Shown: piece after piece, positions 25,311-33,415 of the stretch | How the letters are laid out: every line of letters starts with the position of its first letter | Numbering within the stretch: the stretch's first letter is position 1 | DNA from: an uncultured Oscillibacter sp. | GTDB taxonomy: Bacteria > Bacillota > Clostridia > Oscillospirales > Oscillospiraceae | DNA: 36,199 nucleotides | Assembly (NCBI GenBank): GCA_947577075.1 | Contig: CANPTW010000026.1 | Span: 1-36,199, forward strand | Direction of reading: 5' to 3' | Translations under genes and position numbers: made by a program | The notes under the pieces: generated by a model | Told to the model about the DNA's origin: nothing | The model's database searches: none | What the model saw: the letters and a program-made list of their open reading frames with translations, nothing else

Positions 25311-28300
25311 TCACCTCGCCAGGCTCTGATAGCTCTCCAGCCGCTCTTTGGCGTCGGAGGCGGCCTTGGCGTAGAGCTCGTCGGCCTTGCCGGGGAAGCT
25401 GAGCTTCAAAGAGGCGTAGCGGTTCTGGCCCAGCAGGAACTTCTGGAAATCGCCGGTGGGCTCCTTGGAATCCAGGGTGAAGGGGTTCTTCCCCTCGGCC
25501 TTCAAGGCGGGGTTGTAGCGGTACAGGTGCCAGTAGCCGCACTCCACGGCCTTCTTTTCCTCCGCCTGGCTCAGGCCCATGCCGCACTTCATGCCGTGCT
25601 CGATGCAGGGGCAGTAGCAGATCACCAGAGACGGGCCGGGATAGGCCTCGGCCTCCCGGATGGCCTTGAGTGTCTGGGCCGGGTCCGCGCCCATGGCCAC
25701 CTGGGCCACGTACACATAGCCGTAGCTCATGGCCATCAGCCCTAAGTCCTTCTTTTTCGTCTCCTTGCCGCCCGCGGCGAACTTGGCGATGGCCGCCGCC
25801 GCCGTGGACTTGGAGGACTGCCCGCCGGTGTTGGAGTAGACCTCGGTGTCCAGGACCAGGATGTTGATGTCCTTGCCGGAGGCCAGCACGTGGTCCAGTC
25901 CGCCATAGCCGATGTCATAGGCCCAGCCGTCGCCGCCGAAGGCCCACACGGATTTTTTGGTCAGGAACTCCTTGTTCTGCCGGATGAACACAGCGGCGTC
26001 GCTGTTCTCGCCCTCAATGGCGGCCAGCAGGGCGTCGCTGACCTCCCGGGAGAAGGCGGGGTCGTTACCCTTTTCCAGGTAGGTGTTGCAGGTGTCCACC
26101 GCCACGCCGCTCTCGGCCAGGGCCTGGACATGCTCCACCAGCTGGCGCTTGATGGCGTCCTGTCCCAGGAGATAGCCGTAGGCATACTCGGCGTTGTCCT
26201 CAAAGAGGCTCATGGCCCAGGCGGGGCCGAAGCCCTTTTTGTCCGTGCAGTAGGGGGAGGAGGGGGTGGAGCCGCCGTAAGCGGAGGAGCAGCCGGAGGC
26301 GTTGGTGATGTACATGCGGTCGCCGAAGAGTTGGGTTACCAGCTTGATATACGGGGTCTCGCCGCAGCCCGCGCAGGCGCCGGAGAACTCGAAGTAGGGC
26401 TTGGTAAACTGGGAGGCCTTCACGTTCCTGGAGCTGACGGCGTCCTTTTTGATTTCGACGTCCTCCACGGCGAAGGTCCAGTTGGGGGCCTCCTTCAGCT
26501 GGCTGCCCAGGGGCTTCATGGAAAGGGCGCAGTCCTTGGCGAGGCACACGTTGACGCAGCTCCCGCAGCCGGTGCAGTCGTAGGGAGAGATCTGCATCCG
26601 GTAAGTGTAGGCTTTCAGGCCCTTGGCGGGAACCGTCTCGAACCCGGCGGGCTTCTTCGCCTCCTCGCTCTCGTCCAGCAGGATGGGCCGGATGGCGGCG
26701 TGGGGGCAGACCAGGGCGCACTGGTTGCACTGGATGCACTTCGCGGCGTCCCAAACGGGGACCTCCACCGCCGCGCCGCGCTTTTCGTACTTCGTGGTTC
26801 CGGCGGGCCAGGTGCCGTCCTCCAGGCCGTACTTGACCATGGTGGACACGGGGAGGACGTCGCCCTCCTGGCGGTTCATGACCTCCACGACCTCCTGGAC
26901 AAAGGCGGGGTTGTGGTTCTCCGCAGGAGCGTCCTGGGCGGTCAGCCAGGAATCGGGAATCTGAACCTCCACCAGCTCGTTGATTCCGTGGTCGATGGAG
27001 GCGTTGTTCATATCTACGACTTCTTGACCCTTTTTCTTGTAGTAGGTTTTGTAGATGGCATCCTTCATTTTCGTCACTGCCTGGTCGAGGGGGATGACCC
27101 CGGTGAGGGTGAAGAAGGCGGCCTGGAGGATCGTGTTGGTGCGGGAGCCAAGGCCCAGCTTCCGGGCGATGGAAATGGCGTCGATGGTATAGAACTTCGC
27201 CTTTTTCCGGGCCAGGGTCCGCTTCATGGAGGCGGGGAGGTTCTTCTCCAGGCCGTCCATCTCCCAGCCGCAGTTGAGGAGGAAGGTGCCGCCCTCTTTC
27301 AGATTCTTCGCCATGTCATACTTGTGGACATAGGAGGGGGTGTGGCAGGCCACGAAGTCGGCGGAGGAGACCAGATAGGGGGAACGGATAGGTGCCTTGC
27401 CGAAGCGCAGGTGGCTCTGGGTGAGGCCGCCGGACTTCTTGGAGTCATAGACGAAGTAAGCCTGGCAGTAGAGATCCGTGGCGTGGCCAATGATTTTGAT
27501 GGAGTTTTTGTTTGCTCCCACAGTGCCGTCGGAGCCCATGCCCCAGATTTCCGCGTCGGTCTGTCCGGCGGGGGAGGTCATGATCTCCTGAGTGACAGGC
27601 AGAGAGGTGAAGGTCACGTCGTCCACGATGCCAATAGTGAAATCATTTTTCGGGGTCTCGGCCTTGAGGTTTTCGTAGACCGCCAGGATCTGGCCGGGCG
27701 TGGTGTCCTTGGAGCTGAGGCCGTAGCGCCCGCCGACGATCTCCATGGGGAGGCCCCGCTGCTTGCAGATGGTGCAGACGTCCTGATACAGGGGCTCGCC
27801 CATGGAGCCGGGCTCCTTGGTGCGGTCCAGCACGGCGATGCGCTTGCAGGTATCGGGAACAGCCGCCAGGAAATGTTCGGCGGAGAAGGGGCGGTACAGG
27901 TGGACGTTGATGAGGCCAACTTTTTCGCCTTTGGCGGTGAGGTAGTCCACGGTCTCCTTGGCGGTCTCGGCGGCGGAGCCCATGAGGATGACGACCTGCT
28001 CCGCGTCGGGGGCGCCGTAGTAGTCAAAGAGGTGGTAGTTCCGGCCCGTCAGCTTATTGATCTCCTGCATGTACCGCTCAACAGCGTCAGGGATGGAGGC
28101 GATCTTCTGATTGCAGGCCTCCCGGCACTGGAAAAAGATGTCCGGGTTGACGGTGGTGCCCCGGGTGGCGGGATGCTCGGGGTTGAGGCTGTTCTTACGG
28201 AAGGCCTTCAGCGCCTCCATGTCCACCAAGGGCCGCAGGTCCTCGTAGTCCAGAGCCTCGATCTTCTGGATCTCGTGAGAGGTGCGGAAGCCGTCGAAGA

Positions 28301-28808
28301 AGTGGAGGAAGGGCATCCGGCAGTGGATGGCCGCCAGGTGGGCAACAGCGCCCAGGTCCATGACCTCCTGGGGAGAGGAGGACGCCAGCAGGGAGAAGCC
28401 GGTGGACCGGACGCCCATGACGTCGGAGTGGTCGCCGAAGATGGACAGGGCGTGGGCGGAGAGGGTCCGGGCGGAGACGTGGAACACGCCCGGGAGCATC
28501 TCGCCCGCGATCTTGTACATGTTAGGGATCATGAGGAGCAGACCCTGGGAGGCGGTGTAGGTGGTGGTCAGGGCCCCGGACTGGAGGGAGCCGTGGACGG
28601 TCCCCGCCGCGCCGCCCTCGGACTGCATCTCCACCACCTCGACGGGCTGTCCGAAGAGGTTTTTCTTCCCGTTGGCGGCCCACTCGTCCACGTGCTCCGC
28701 CATGGGAGAGGACGGGGTGATGGGGAAGATGCCCGCCACCTCGGTGAAGGCGTAGGAGACATACGCTGCCGCCTGGTTGCCGTCCATGATCTCGATTTTC
28801 TTTGCCAT
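25311..28808 (-). CDS. nifJ: Pyruvate:ferredoxin (flavodoxin) oxidoreductase
   Basis: A 1165-residue single-chain PFOR of the usual length. It converts pyruvate and CoA to acetyl-CoA, CO2 and reduced ferredoxin. Visible in order: the pyrimidine-binding domain (GNQAAAYVSYAFTEVAGIFP, then MQSEGGAAG), the CoA/gamma-type domain, an inserted ferredoxin domain with two 4Fe-4S motifs (CIQCNQCALVCPHA and CTGCGSCVNVCLAKDC), and the thiamine diphosphate domain with the third cluster (GACAGCGETPY) and the metal/TPP segment GDGWAYDIGYGGLDHV...DTEVYSNTGGQ. The ATG at 28808 has GGAGG 9 nt ahead; the open frame has another ATG five codons upstream without a site. Single-gene transcript with a near-consensus promoter, divergent from a GntR regulator. 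The window's acetyl-CoA and reduced-ferredoxin source. Confidence 0.97.
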   Translation of the reverse strand: MAKKIEIMDGNQAAAYVSYAFTEVAGIFPITPSSPMAEHVDEWAANGKKNLFGQPVEVVEMQSEGGAAGTVHGSLQSGALTTTYTASQGLLLMIPNMYKIAGEMLPGVFHVSARTLSAHALSIFGDHSDVMGVRSTGFSLLASSSPQEVMDLGAVAHLAAIHCRMPFLHFFDGFRTSHEIQKIEALDYEDLRPLVDMEALKAFRKNSLNPEHPATRGTTVNPDIFFQCREACNQKIASIPDAVERYMQEINKLTGRNYHLFDYYGAPDAEQVVILMGSAAETAKETVDYLTAKGEKVGLINVHLYRPFSAEHFLAAVPDTCKRIAVLDRTKEPGSMGEPLYQDVCTICKQRGLPMEIVGGRYGLSSKDTTPGQILAVYENLKAETPKNDFTIGIVDDVTFTSLPVTQEIMTSPAGQTDAEIWGMGSDGTVGANKNSIKIIGHATDLYCQAYFVYDSKKSGGLTQSHLRFGKAPIRSPYLVSSADFVACHTPSYVHKYDMAKNLKEGGTFLLNCGWEMDGLEKNLPASMKRTLARKKAKFYTIDAISIARKLGLGSRTNTILQAAFFTLTGVIPLDQAVTKMKDAIYKTYYKKKGQEVVDMNNASIDHGINELVEVQIPDSWLTAQDAPAENHNPAFVQEVVEVMNRQEGDVLPVSTMVKYGLEDGTWPAGTTKYEKRGAAVEVPVWDAAKCIQCNQCALVCPHAAIRPILLDESEEAKKPAGFETVPAKGLKAYTYRMQISPYDCTGCGSCVNVCLAKDCALSMKPLGSQLKEAPNWTFAVEDVEIKKDAVSSRNVKASQFTKPYFEFSGACAGCGETPYIKLVTQLFGDRMYITNASGCSSAYGGSTPSSPYCTDKKGFGPAWAMSLFEDNAEYAYGYLLGQDAIKRQLVEHVQALAESGVAVDTCNTYLEKGNDPAFSREVSDALLAAIEGENSDAAVFIRQNKEFLTKKSVWAFGGDGWAYDIGYGGLDHVLASGKDINILVLDTEVYSNTGGQSSKSTAAAAIAKFAAGGKETKKKDLGLMAMSYGYVYVAQVAMGADPAQTLKAIREAEAYPGPSLVICYCPCIEHGMKCGMGLSQAEEKKAVECGYWHLYRYNPALKAEGKNPFTLDSKEPTGDFQKFLLGQNRYASLKLSFPGKADELYAKAASDAKERLESYQSLAR

Positions 28809-28871
28809 AGAAATCTCCTCCAAATTTTATACGATTTTATATAATTGCATGCTATTTTAGATATCGTATGT

Positions 28872-28900
28872 AATATAAGGCAATTTGAAGGAAATGTCAA
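28872..28900 (-). promoter_or_regulatory. PFOR promoter
   Basis: Minus-strand TTGACA (28900-28895), 17-bp spacer, TATATT (28877-28872), about 57 nt of leader. Near-consensus, fitting a strongly expressed central enzyme. Confidence 0.85.
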
Positions 28901-28959
28901 GCCTTTGTGGAAATGTTCCGGAACTTTGCAAAGGGCGGCTCCGGGAAGAAAAATAGGGA

Positions 28960-28988
28960 TTGCCTATTTCAAGGAAATATTGTATATT
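28960..28988 (+). promoter_or_regulatory. gntR promoter
   Basis: TTGCCT (28960-28965), 17-bp spacer, TATATT (28983-28988). The transcript would run through the repeat element at 29003-29198 before reaching the gntR ribosome site. Confidence 0.6.
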
Positions 28989-29002
28989 GTAGGTGCTGAT
29001 TA

Positions 29003-29198
29003 GGGCCTGATTGAAACATGCCAAAGCCCCCAATCGGCGGACATTTTTCCGCGGATGCTCCGTTGATTTCCCTTGAAATCCGCCGGGATTCCTGGGGAAA
29101 ATCGCCTCGCCCAGCGAAAAAATCTCTCGCCGCCGGGCATTTCGCCATGTTTCAAACAGCCCCCAGGCCTTGTTTCAACATTGGCTGAAGACACCCGC
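29003..29198. mobile_element. MITE-like repeat, family C, in the gntR leader
   Basis: A roughly 196-bp element flanked by TA at 29001-29002 and 29199-29200. It starts GGGCCTGATTGAAACATG and contains the inverted copy CATGTTTCAAACAGCCCCC ending near 29164. A tail follows, GGCCTTGTTTCAACATTGGC and then GAAGACACCCGC, which matches the right terminus of family B (GAAGACACCCTC). The interior holds a diverged shared core on the minus strand (29072-29094) and the AGCGAAAAAATCTC motif also found in family B. It may be composite. The exact left and right limits are less certain than for A and B. Confidence 0.6.
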
Positions 29199-29229
29199 TA
29201 AACCGGGTCAGCGTTTAGGAGGGAGTGAC

Positions 29230-29877
29230 ATGGCGTCTCAGAGCGAACTCGCCTACCGTCAAATCAAACAGATGATTTTTCATATGGAGCTGCTGCCGGG
29301 GGACCGGGTGCCGGAATCGCAGATCGCGGAAAAGCTGTCGATCAGCCGCACCCCGATTCACGACGCCCTGCGGAAGCTGGAGGCGGAGGGCCTGGTGGAG
29401 ATTGAGCACAACCGCGGCGCAGGCGTAGCGAGGTTTACGGCGGAGCAGATAAAGGAGATTGGGACGCTCCGCCTGGCACAGGACATTCTCTCGGTGCAGC
29501 TGGCGGCGTATTACGGCTGCGCGTCGGACTTTGAGCGGCTTCGCACCTTGGCGGACGCATGCGGCGAGGCGGCGGGCAAGGGGGATGTTTACGGCCGCAT
29601 CCAAAAGGATATGGAGTTCCATATCGAATTGGCCAAAATATCAAGGAATGCATATCTTCTCAGCCAGCAGTACGCGGTCTATCAGAAAATTCATCTCATT
29701 CAAATTTCGCAGTATACGGATGTGGAGCACAGCCTCCTTCAAATACACCATCATAAGCCCATTGTCGCGGCGATGCAGAACGGGGATCTGGAGGAAGCGC
29801 GAAGGCTGACCTGCCGGCATGTCAAGGATTTTTATCAGATTGACCCATATATTTTAAGGTGCTACGGCGGCGAATGA
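29230..29877 (+). CDS. GntR family regulator, FadR/FCD type
   Basis: A 215-residue regulator with a winged helix-turn-helix (about 5-70; ESQIAEKLSISRTPIHDALRKLEAEGLVEIE) and a C-terminal all-helical FCD ligand domain (about 80-210) with potential metal-binding His residues (EFHIELAKIS; LQIHHHKPIVAAM; CRHVKDFY). FCD domains usually bind organic acids such as pyruvate, lactate or fatty acyl compounds. It is divergent from the PFOR gene with ATCGTAT-type sites in the shared spacer, so regulation of PFOR, perhaps by a carboxylic acid, is likely. AGGAGGG lies 7 nt before the ATG at 29230. A repeat element sits in its leader. No target is proven. Confidence 0.92.
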   Translation: MASQSELAYRQIKQMIFHMELLPGDRVPESQIAEKLSISRTPIHDALRKLEAEGLVEIEHNRGAGVARFTAEQIKEIGTLRLAQDILSVQLAAYYGCASDFERLRTLADACGEAAGKGDVYGRIQKDMEFHIELAKISRNAYLLSQQYAVYQKIHLIQISQYTDVEHSLLQIHHHKPIVAAMQNGDLEEARRLTCRHVKDFYQIDPYILRCYGGE

Positions 29878-30094
29878 CCGTCCATTTTCGAGAGATGGGA
29901 ACTGCCTGTGGAGCGATATGCGGGGCAGGGAATCAGCGGGGCCCTTTTCAAGACGAGATATCTGCCCCAATCCGGCATTTCGGGAATTTGCAGACCCCCT
30001 TTCGGGGCCCGTTCCCATAAGCCAGGCCCCAGGTCTTTTCGGAAAAATTTGCTCGGATGGGCGGCACGTTTGATTCCTGCAGGCAGACCCTAAA

Positions 30095-30139
30095 AACCCT
30101 CCCGGCAGAAGCGGTTTTACAGCTTCTGCCGGGAGGGTT
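30095..30139 (-). terminator. Terminator of the hbd-bcd-etfBA operon
   Basis: Perfect 18-bp arms AACCCTCCCGGCAGAAGC and complement with a nine-base loop. On the minus strand the hairpin runs into TTTTT (plus-strand A run at 30092-30096), the orientation needed to stop the etfA transcript; the plus-strand side is also T-rich. Confidence 0.75.
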
Positions 30140-30240
30140 CTTCATTTTACGGAAAGCTCTTTGGACGCCGCCGCTCCGGCCTGGTTCATCACCGGCGGGC
30201 CGGCGGGCAAAGCTCCTGGGATACGTTACCCTACAGATAT

Positions 30241-30287
30241 ACGGGGCCTCTTGGCGGCTTTGCCGCCAAGAGGCCCCGTGTCTTTTT
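30241..30287 (+). terminator. Second strong hairpin, T-tract on the plus strand
   Basis: Perfect 18-bp arms ACGGGGCCTCTTGGCGGC and complement around a TTT loop, followed by GTCTTTTT on the plus strand. It would block plus-strand transcription from the gntR side entering etfA, and the etfA transcript must also pass it. Confidence 0.7.
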
Positions 30288-30297
30288 CAGGAAAGTG

Positions 30298-31407
30298 TCA
30301 CTTCGCTGCCTTGGCGGCCCGGATGGCCTCGGTCAGCAGCGGGGTCACCTTGAACAGGTCCCCGCAGATGCCGTAGTCCGCGATCTCGAAGATCGGGGCC
30401 GTGTCGTTCTTGTTCACGGCAATGATGCACTCGGAGTCCTGCATGCCCGCCTTGTGCTGGATCGCGCCGGAGATGCCCAGGGCCACGTACACCTTCGGGT
30501 GCACCGTCTTGCCCGTCTGGCCCACCTGATGGTCCGCGCTCAGCCAGCCGCTGTCGATGGTGGCGCGAGAGCCACCGACAACGCCGCCCAGCTCCGCCGC
30601 CAGCTCCTCGGCCAGCTTGATGCCGCCCTCCACGTCCTTGCTGATGCCGCGGCCCACGGACACGATGAAGTCCGCGCCGATCAGGTCCACCAGCTTCTTC
30701 GCCGCCTTGACCACTTCCGTGACCTCGGTCTTCACGTCCGCCTCGCTCAGGGTGAACGCGGGCTTCTCAATGACGCAGGCGTCGGCCTTGGCCTGGTCGA
30801 AGGGGTTCTTCTTCATGACGCCCGGGCGCACCGTCGCCATGCAGGGACGGAAGCGGGGGCAGATGATGGTGGCCATCAGGTGGCCGCCGAAGGCCGGACG
30901 GGTCATCTTCAGGTTCCGGTCCTCCATGTCCCACTTCTGGCCGTCCACGTCCAGGGTGGAAGCCTCCCGCAGGAACTGGATGTAGTTGGCCACGTCGATG
31001 TCCAGGTGGGTGCAGTCCGCGCACAGGCCGGTGTGGAGGCGGGCCGCGCAGCGGGGGGCCAGGTCACGGCCGATGTTGGTGGCGCCGATCAGGAAGGCCT
31101 CGGGCTTGAGGTCCTCGATGACGTCGCAGATGACTTTCGCGTAGGCGTCGGTATTGTAGACGGACAGCTGCGGGCTCTCGCAGACATAGACCTTGTCCGC
31201 GCCGTAGCCGCCCAGCTCTTTCGCCGTGGCCTCGATGCCCTCGCCGCCCAGGAGGAGGCCGCAGAGGTTCACGCCCAGCTCGTTGGCCAGGTCCCGGCCC
31301 TTGGAGATCAGCTCGAAGTCGGTGGGCATCAGCTTGCCCTCGCGCTGCTCGCAGAAGACCCAAACGTCCTTGAAGGCAGCGATATCCGCGCTATTGAAAG
31401 TAGACAT
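30298..31407 (-). CDS. etfA: Electron transfer flavoprotein, alpha subunit
   Basis: A 369-residue EtfA. The C-terminal FAD-binding region is clear (VGGSRATIDSGWLSADHQVGQTGKTVHPKVYVALGISGAIQHKAGM). With EtfB and butyryl-CoA dehydrogenase it forms the complex that, in clostridia, can couple crotonyl-CoA reduction by NADH to ferredoxin reduction (electron bifurcation). The N-terminal part (about 1-45) is slightly long for a plain EtfA but has no ferredoxin cysteines. AAGGGGG precedes the ATG, and the gene is 19 nt after etfB, last in the operon. Bifurcation is inferred from family context. Confidence 0.96.
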   Translation of the reverse strand: MSTFNSADIAAFKDVWVFCEQREGKLMPTDFELISKGRDLANELGVNLCGLLLGGEGIEATAKELGGYGADKVYVCESPQLSVYNTDAYAKVICDVIEDLKPEAFLIGATNIGRDLAPRCAARLHTGLCADCTHLDIDVANYIQFLREASTLDVDGQKWDMEDRNLKMTRPAFGGHLMATIICPRFRPCMATVRPGVMKKNPFDQAKADACVIEKPAFTLSEADVKTEVTEVVKAAKKLVDLIGADFIVSVGRGISKDVEGGIKLAEELAAELGGVVGGSRATIDSGWLSADHQVGQTGKTVHPKVYVALGISGAIQHKAGMQDSECIIAVNKNDTAPIFEIADYGICGDLFKVTPLLTEAIRAAKAAK

Positions 31408-31426
31408 ATTCGTTTTATCCCCCTTC

Positions 31427-32227
31427 TCAGATGATGTGCTTGGCGGCCAGAATGCCCGCCAGCTTCTCGCAGGTGGCCTTGTCCGCGCCTTCCAGCATCA
31501 TGCCCGCGCCCTTCTGAGGAGGCGTGAAGCTCTTGAAGATGTTGGTGGGAGAGCCCTTCAGGCCAATGGTGGTAGCGTCGATCAGGGGATCGTCCTTCAG
31601 CGCCTCGTAGTCATAGGTGGTCAGGGGCTTGCCGTAAGCCTCGAACACGCCGGAAACACTCATGTACCGGGGCTCGTTGAGCTCCTTGATGCAGGTGATC
31701 AGGCAGGGAGTCTGGGTCTTGATGGTCATATAGCCATCTTCCAGCATCCGCTTGACGGTGACGGTGTTCCCTTCCTTGGTGATGTCCGCGGCGTAAGTAA
31801 TCTGGGGCAGGTGAAGCTTCTCGGCGATCTGGGGGCCCACCTGGGCGGTGTCGCCGTCGATGGCCTGCCGGCCGCACATCACTACGTCGTCCGCTTCCAC
31901 GCCCACCTTGTTGATGGCCGCGGCGAGGATCTGGGAGGTGGCGTAAGTATCGGAGCCGCCGAACTCCCGGGCGGAAACCAGGATGGCCTCGTCCGCGCCC
32001 ATGGCCAGCGCCTCGCGGAGCATGCCGGCCGCGGGGGGCGGGCCCATGGTGACCACGATGACCTTGCAGCCCGTGGCGTCCTTCATTTTCAGGGCGGCCT
32101 CCAGGGCGTTCATGTCGTCGGGGTTCGTGATGGTCTGCATGGAAGCGCGGTTCAGGGTACCGTCGGGATTGACCGCGACCTTACCGGAGGTATCGGGAAC
32201 CTGCTTGATGGAAACAATGATTTTCAT
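31427..32227 (-). CDS. etfB: Electron transfer flavoprotein, beta subunit
   Basis: A 266-residue EtfB with the N-terminal MKIIVSIKQVPDT typical of the family and the signature region VMCGRQAIDGDTAQVGPQIAEKL (about 118-140). In bifurcating Etf proteins this subunit binds the FAD that takes the hydride from NADH. GGAGG lies before the ATG; 18 nt separate it from the bcd stop and 19 nt from etfA, so it is clearly in one operon. Length is usual for clostridial EtfB beside Bcd. Confidence 0.96.
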   Translation of the reverse strand: MKIIVSIKQVPDTSGKVAVNPDGTLNRASMQTITNPDDMNALEAALKMKDATGCKVIVVTMGPPPAAGMLREALAMGADEAILVSAREFGGSDTYATSQILAAAINKVGVEADDVVMCGRQAIDGDTAQVGPQIAEKLHLPQITYAADITKEGNTVTVKRMLEDGYMTIKTQTPCLITCIKELNEPRYMSVSGVFEAYGKPLTTYDYEALKDDPLIDATTIGLKGSPTNIFKSFTPPQKGAGMMLEGADKATCEKLAGILAAKHII

Positions 32228-32245
32228 GACCTTTTACCTCCTATC

Positions 32246-33388
32246 TTATTTCACGCCCAGGTTGCTGGCGATGACCATGCGCTGGACCTCGGATGTACCC
32301 TCGTAGATCTCGGTGATCTTCGCGTCGCGCATCATGCGCTCCACGGGATACTCACGGGTGTAGCCATAGCCGCCGAAGAGCTGGACGGCGCGGCGGGTGA
32401 CGTCGGAAGCGGCCTCGGCGGCGAAGAGCTTCGCCATGGAGGCGTCCATGGAATAGGGCTCGTGGAGCTGCTTCTTGCAGGCGGCGGCGTACACCAGGTA
32501 CTGGGCGGCCTGCATGCGGCAGTGCATGTCGGCCAGCTGGAACTGGGTGTTCTGGAACTGGCTCAGGCGCTTGCCGAACTGGACGCGCTCCTGGGTGTAC
32601 TTCACGGCCTCGTTTACCGCGCCCTCGCCCAGGCCCAGGGCCTGAGCGGCGATGCCGATCCGGCCGCCGTCCAGGGTCATCATGGCGATCTTGAAGCCCT
32701 TGCCCTCTTTGCCCAGCAGGTTCTCCTTGGGAACGATGCAGTCCTCAAAGATCAGGTCGCAGGTGGAGGAGCCCCGAATGCCCATCTTCTTCTCGTGCTT
32801 GCCGGTGGAGAAGCCGGGGAAGCTCTTTTCCACGATGAAGGCGGAGATTCCGTGGTTGCCCTTGGACTTGTCGGTCATGGCCATGACCACAAAGGTGTCC
32901 GCCACATTTCCGTTGGTGATGAAGCACTTGGTTCCGTTCAGGACATAGTGGTCGCCCTCCAGAACGGCGGTGGTCTGCTGGCCGGAGGCGTCGGTGCCCG
33001 CGCCGGGCTCGGTCAGGCCGAAGGCGCCGATCTTCTTGCCGGAGAGCAGGTCGGGCAGATACTTCTTCTTCTGCTCCTCGGTGCCGTGCTCAAAGATGGG
33101 GGCGCAGCACAGGGAGGTGTGGGCGGAGACGATGACGGCGGTGGTGCCGCAGACCTTGGCCAGCTCCTCCACGCACATGGCATAGGAGAGGACGTCGCCG
33201 CCGGCGCCGCCGTACTCCTTGGGGAAGTAAATGCCCATCATGCCCAGCTTGGCCATCTTCTCCACGGTCTCCATGGGGAAGCGCTCCTCCTCGTCGATCT
33301 CCTCGGCCAGGGGCTTGACCTCGTTCTCGGCGAACTCGCGGTACATCTTACGGAGCATCAGCTGCTCATTGGAAAGATGAAAATCCAT
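32246..33388 (-). CDS. bcd: Acyl-CoA dehydrogenase, butyryl-CoA type
   Basis: A 380-residue acyl-CoA dehydrogenase. The catalytic base is Glu363 in IYEGTSEVQRM, as in short-chain butyryl-CoA dehydrogenases; the FAD-binding signatures are GAFGLTEPGAGTD (about 121-133) and the QLFGGYGYTREYPVERMMRDAK region. It reduces crotonyl-CoA to butyryl-CoA in complex with EtfAB. AAAGGAG precedes the start. It is the second gene of the operon after hbd (27-nt gap) and is followed by etfB. The gene order and the Etf partners make butyryl-CoA the most likely product, although longer or branched chains cannot be excluded. Confidence 0.95.
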   Translation of the reverse strand: MDFHLSNEQLMLRKMYREFAENEVKPLAEEIDEEERFPMETVEKMAKLGMMGIYFPKEYGGAGGDVLSYAMCVEELAKVCGTTAVIVSAHTSLCCAPIFEHGTEEQKKKYLPDLLSGKKIGAFGLTEPGAGTDASGQQTTAVLEGDHYVLNGTKCFITNGNVADTFVVMAMTDKSKGNHGISAFIVEKSFPGFSTGKHEKKMGIRGSSTCDLIFEDCIVPKENLLGKEGKGFKIAMMTLDGGRIGIAAQALGLGEGAVNEAVKYTQERVQFGKRLSQFQNTQFQLADMHCRMQAAQYLVYAAACKKQLHEPYSMDASMAKLFAAEAASDVTRRAVQLFGGYGYTREYPVERMMRDAKITEIYEGTSEVQRMVIASNLGVK

Positions 33389-33415
33389 ACCTTATATACT
33401 CCTTTACTCAGGTTC

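Larger units (their letters stand above)
28809..29229. other. Divergent control region of PFOR and gntR
   Basis: No gene in these 421 bp. The left 180 bp is AT-rich and contains both promoters and ATCGTAT-type sites: ATCGTATAAAAT on the minus strand (28837-28826), ATCGTATGTAAT on the plus strand (28863-28874), and ATTGTATATTGT (28979-28990) over the gntR -10. The first two form inverted ATACGAT/ATCGTAT arms around the PFOR leader. These resemble the TTGTATACAA-containing operators of FadR-type GntR proteins. The right part is the repeat element at 29003-29198. Confidence 0.5.
29878..30297. other. Spacer between gntR and etfA with two large hairpins
   Basis: A 420-bp stretch between convergent genes. 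Two perfect 18-bp hairpins (30095-30139 and 30241-30279) are listed separately. The part 29905-30090 looks like decayed repeat sequence (a GGGGCAG/CTGCCCC inverted pair and an AAAATTTG-containing segment), but I could not align it convincingly to families A to C. No supported gene. Confidence 0.45.

Noticed and set aside
25890-28844. A 984-codon open frame on the plus strand opposite the PFOR gene
   Set aside because: It is the antisense shadow of nifJ in GC-rich codons; its protein is low-complexity (G, A, V, H, D) with no family motif and no ribosome site.
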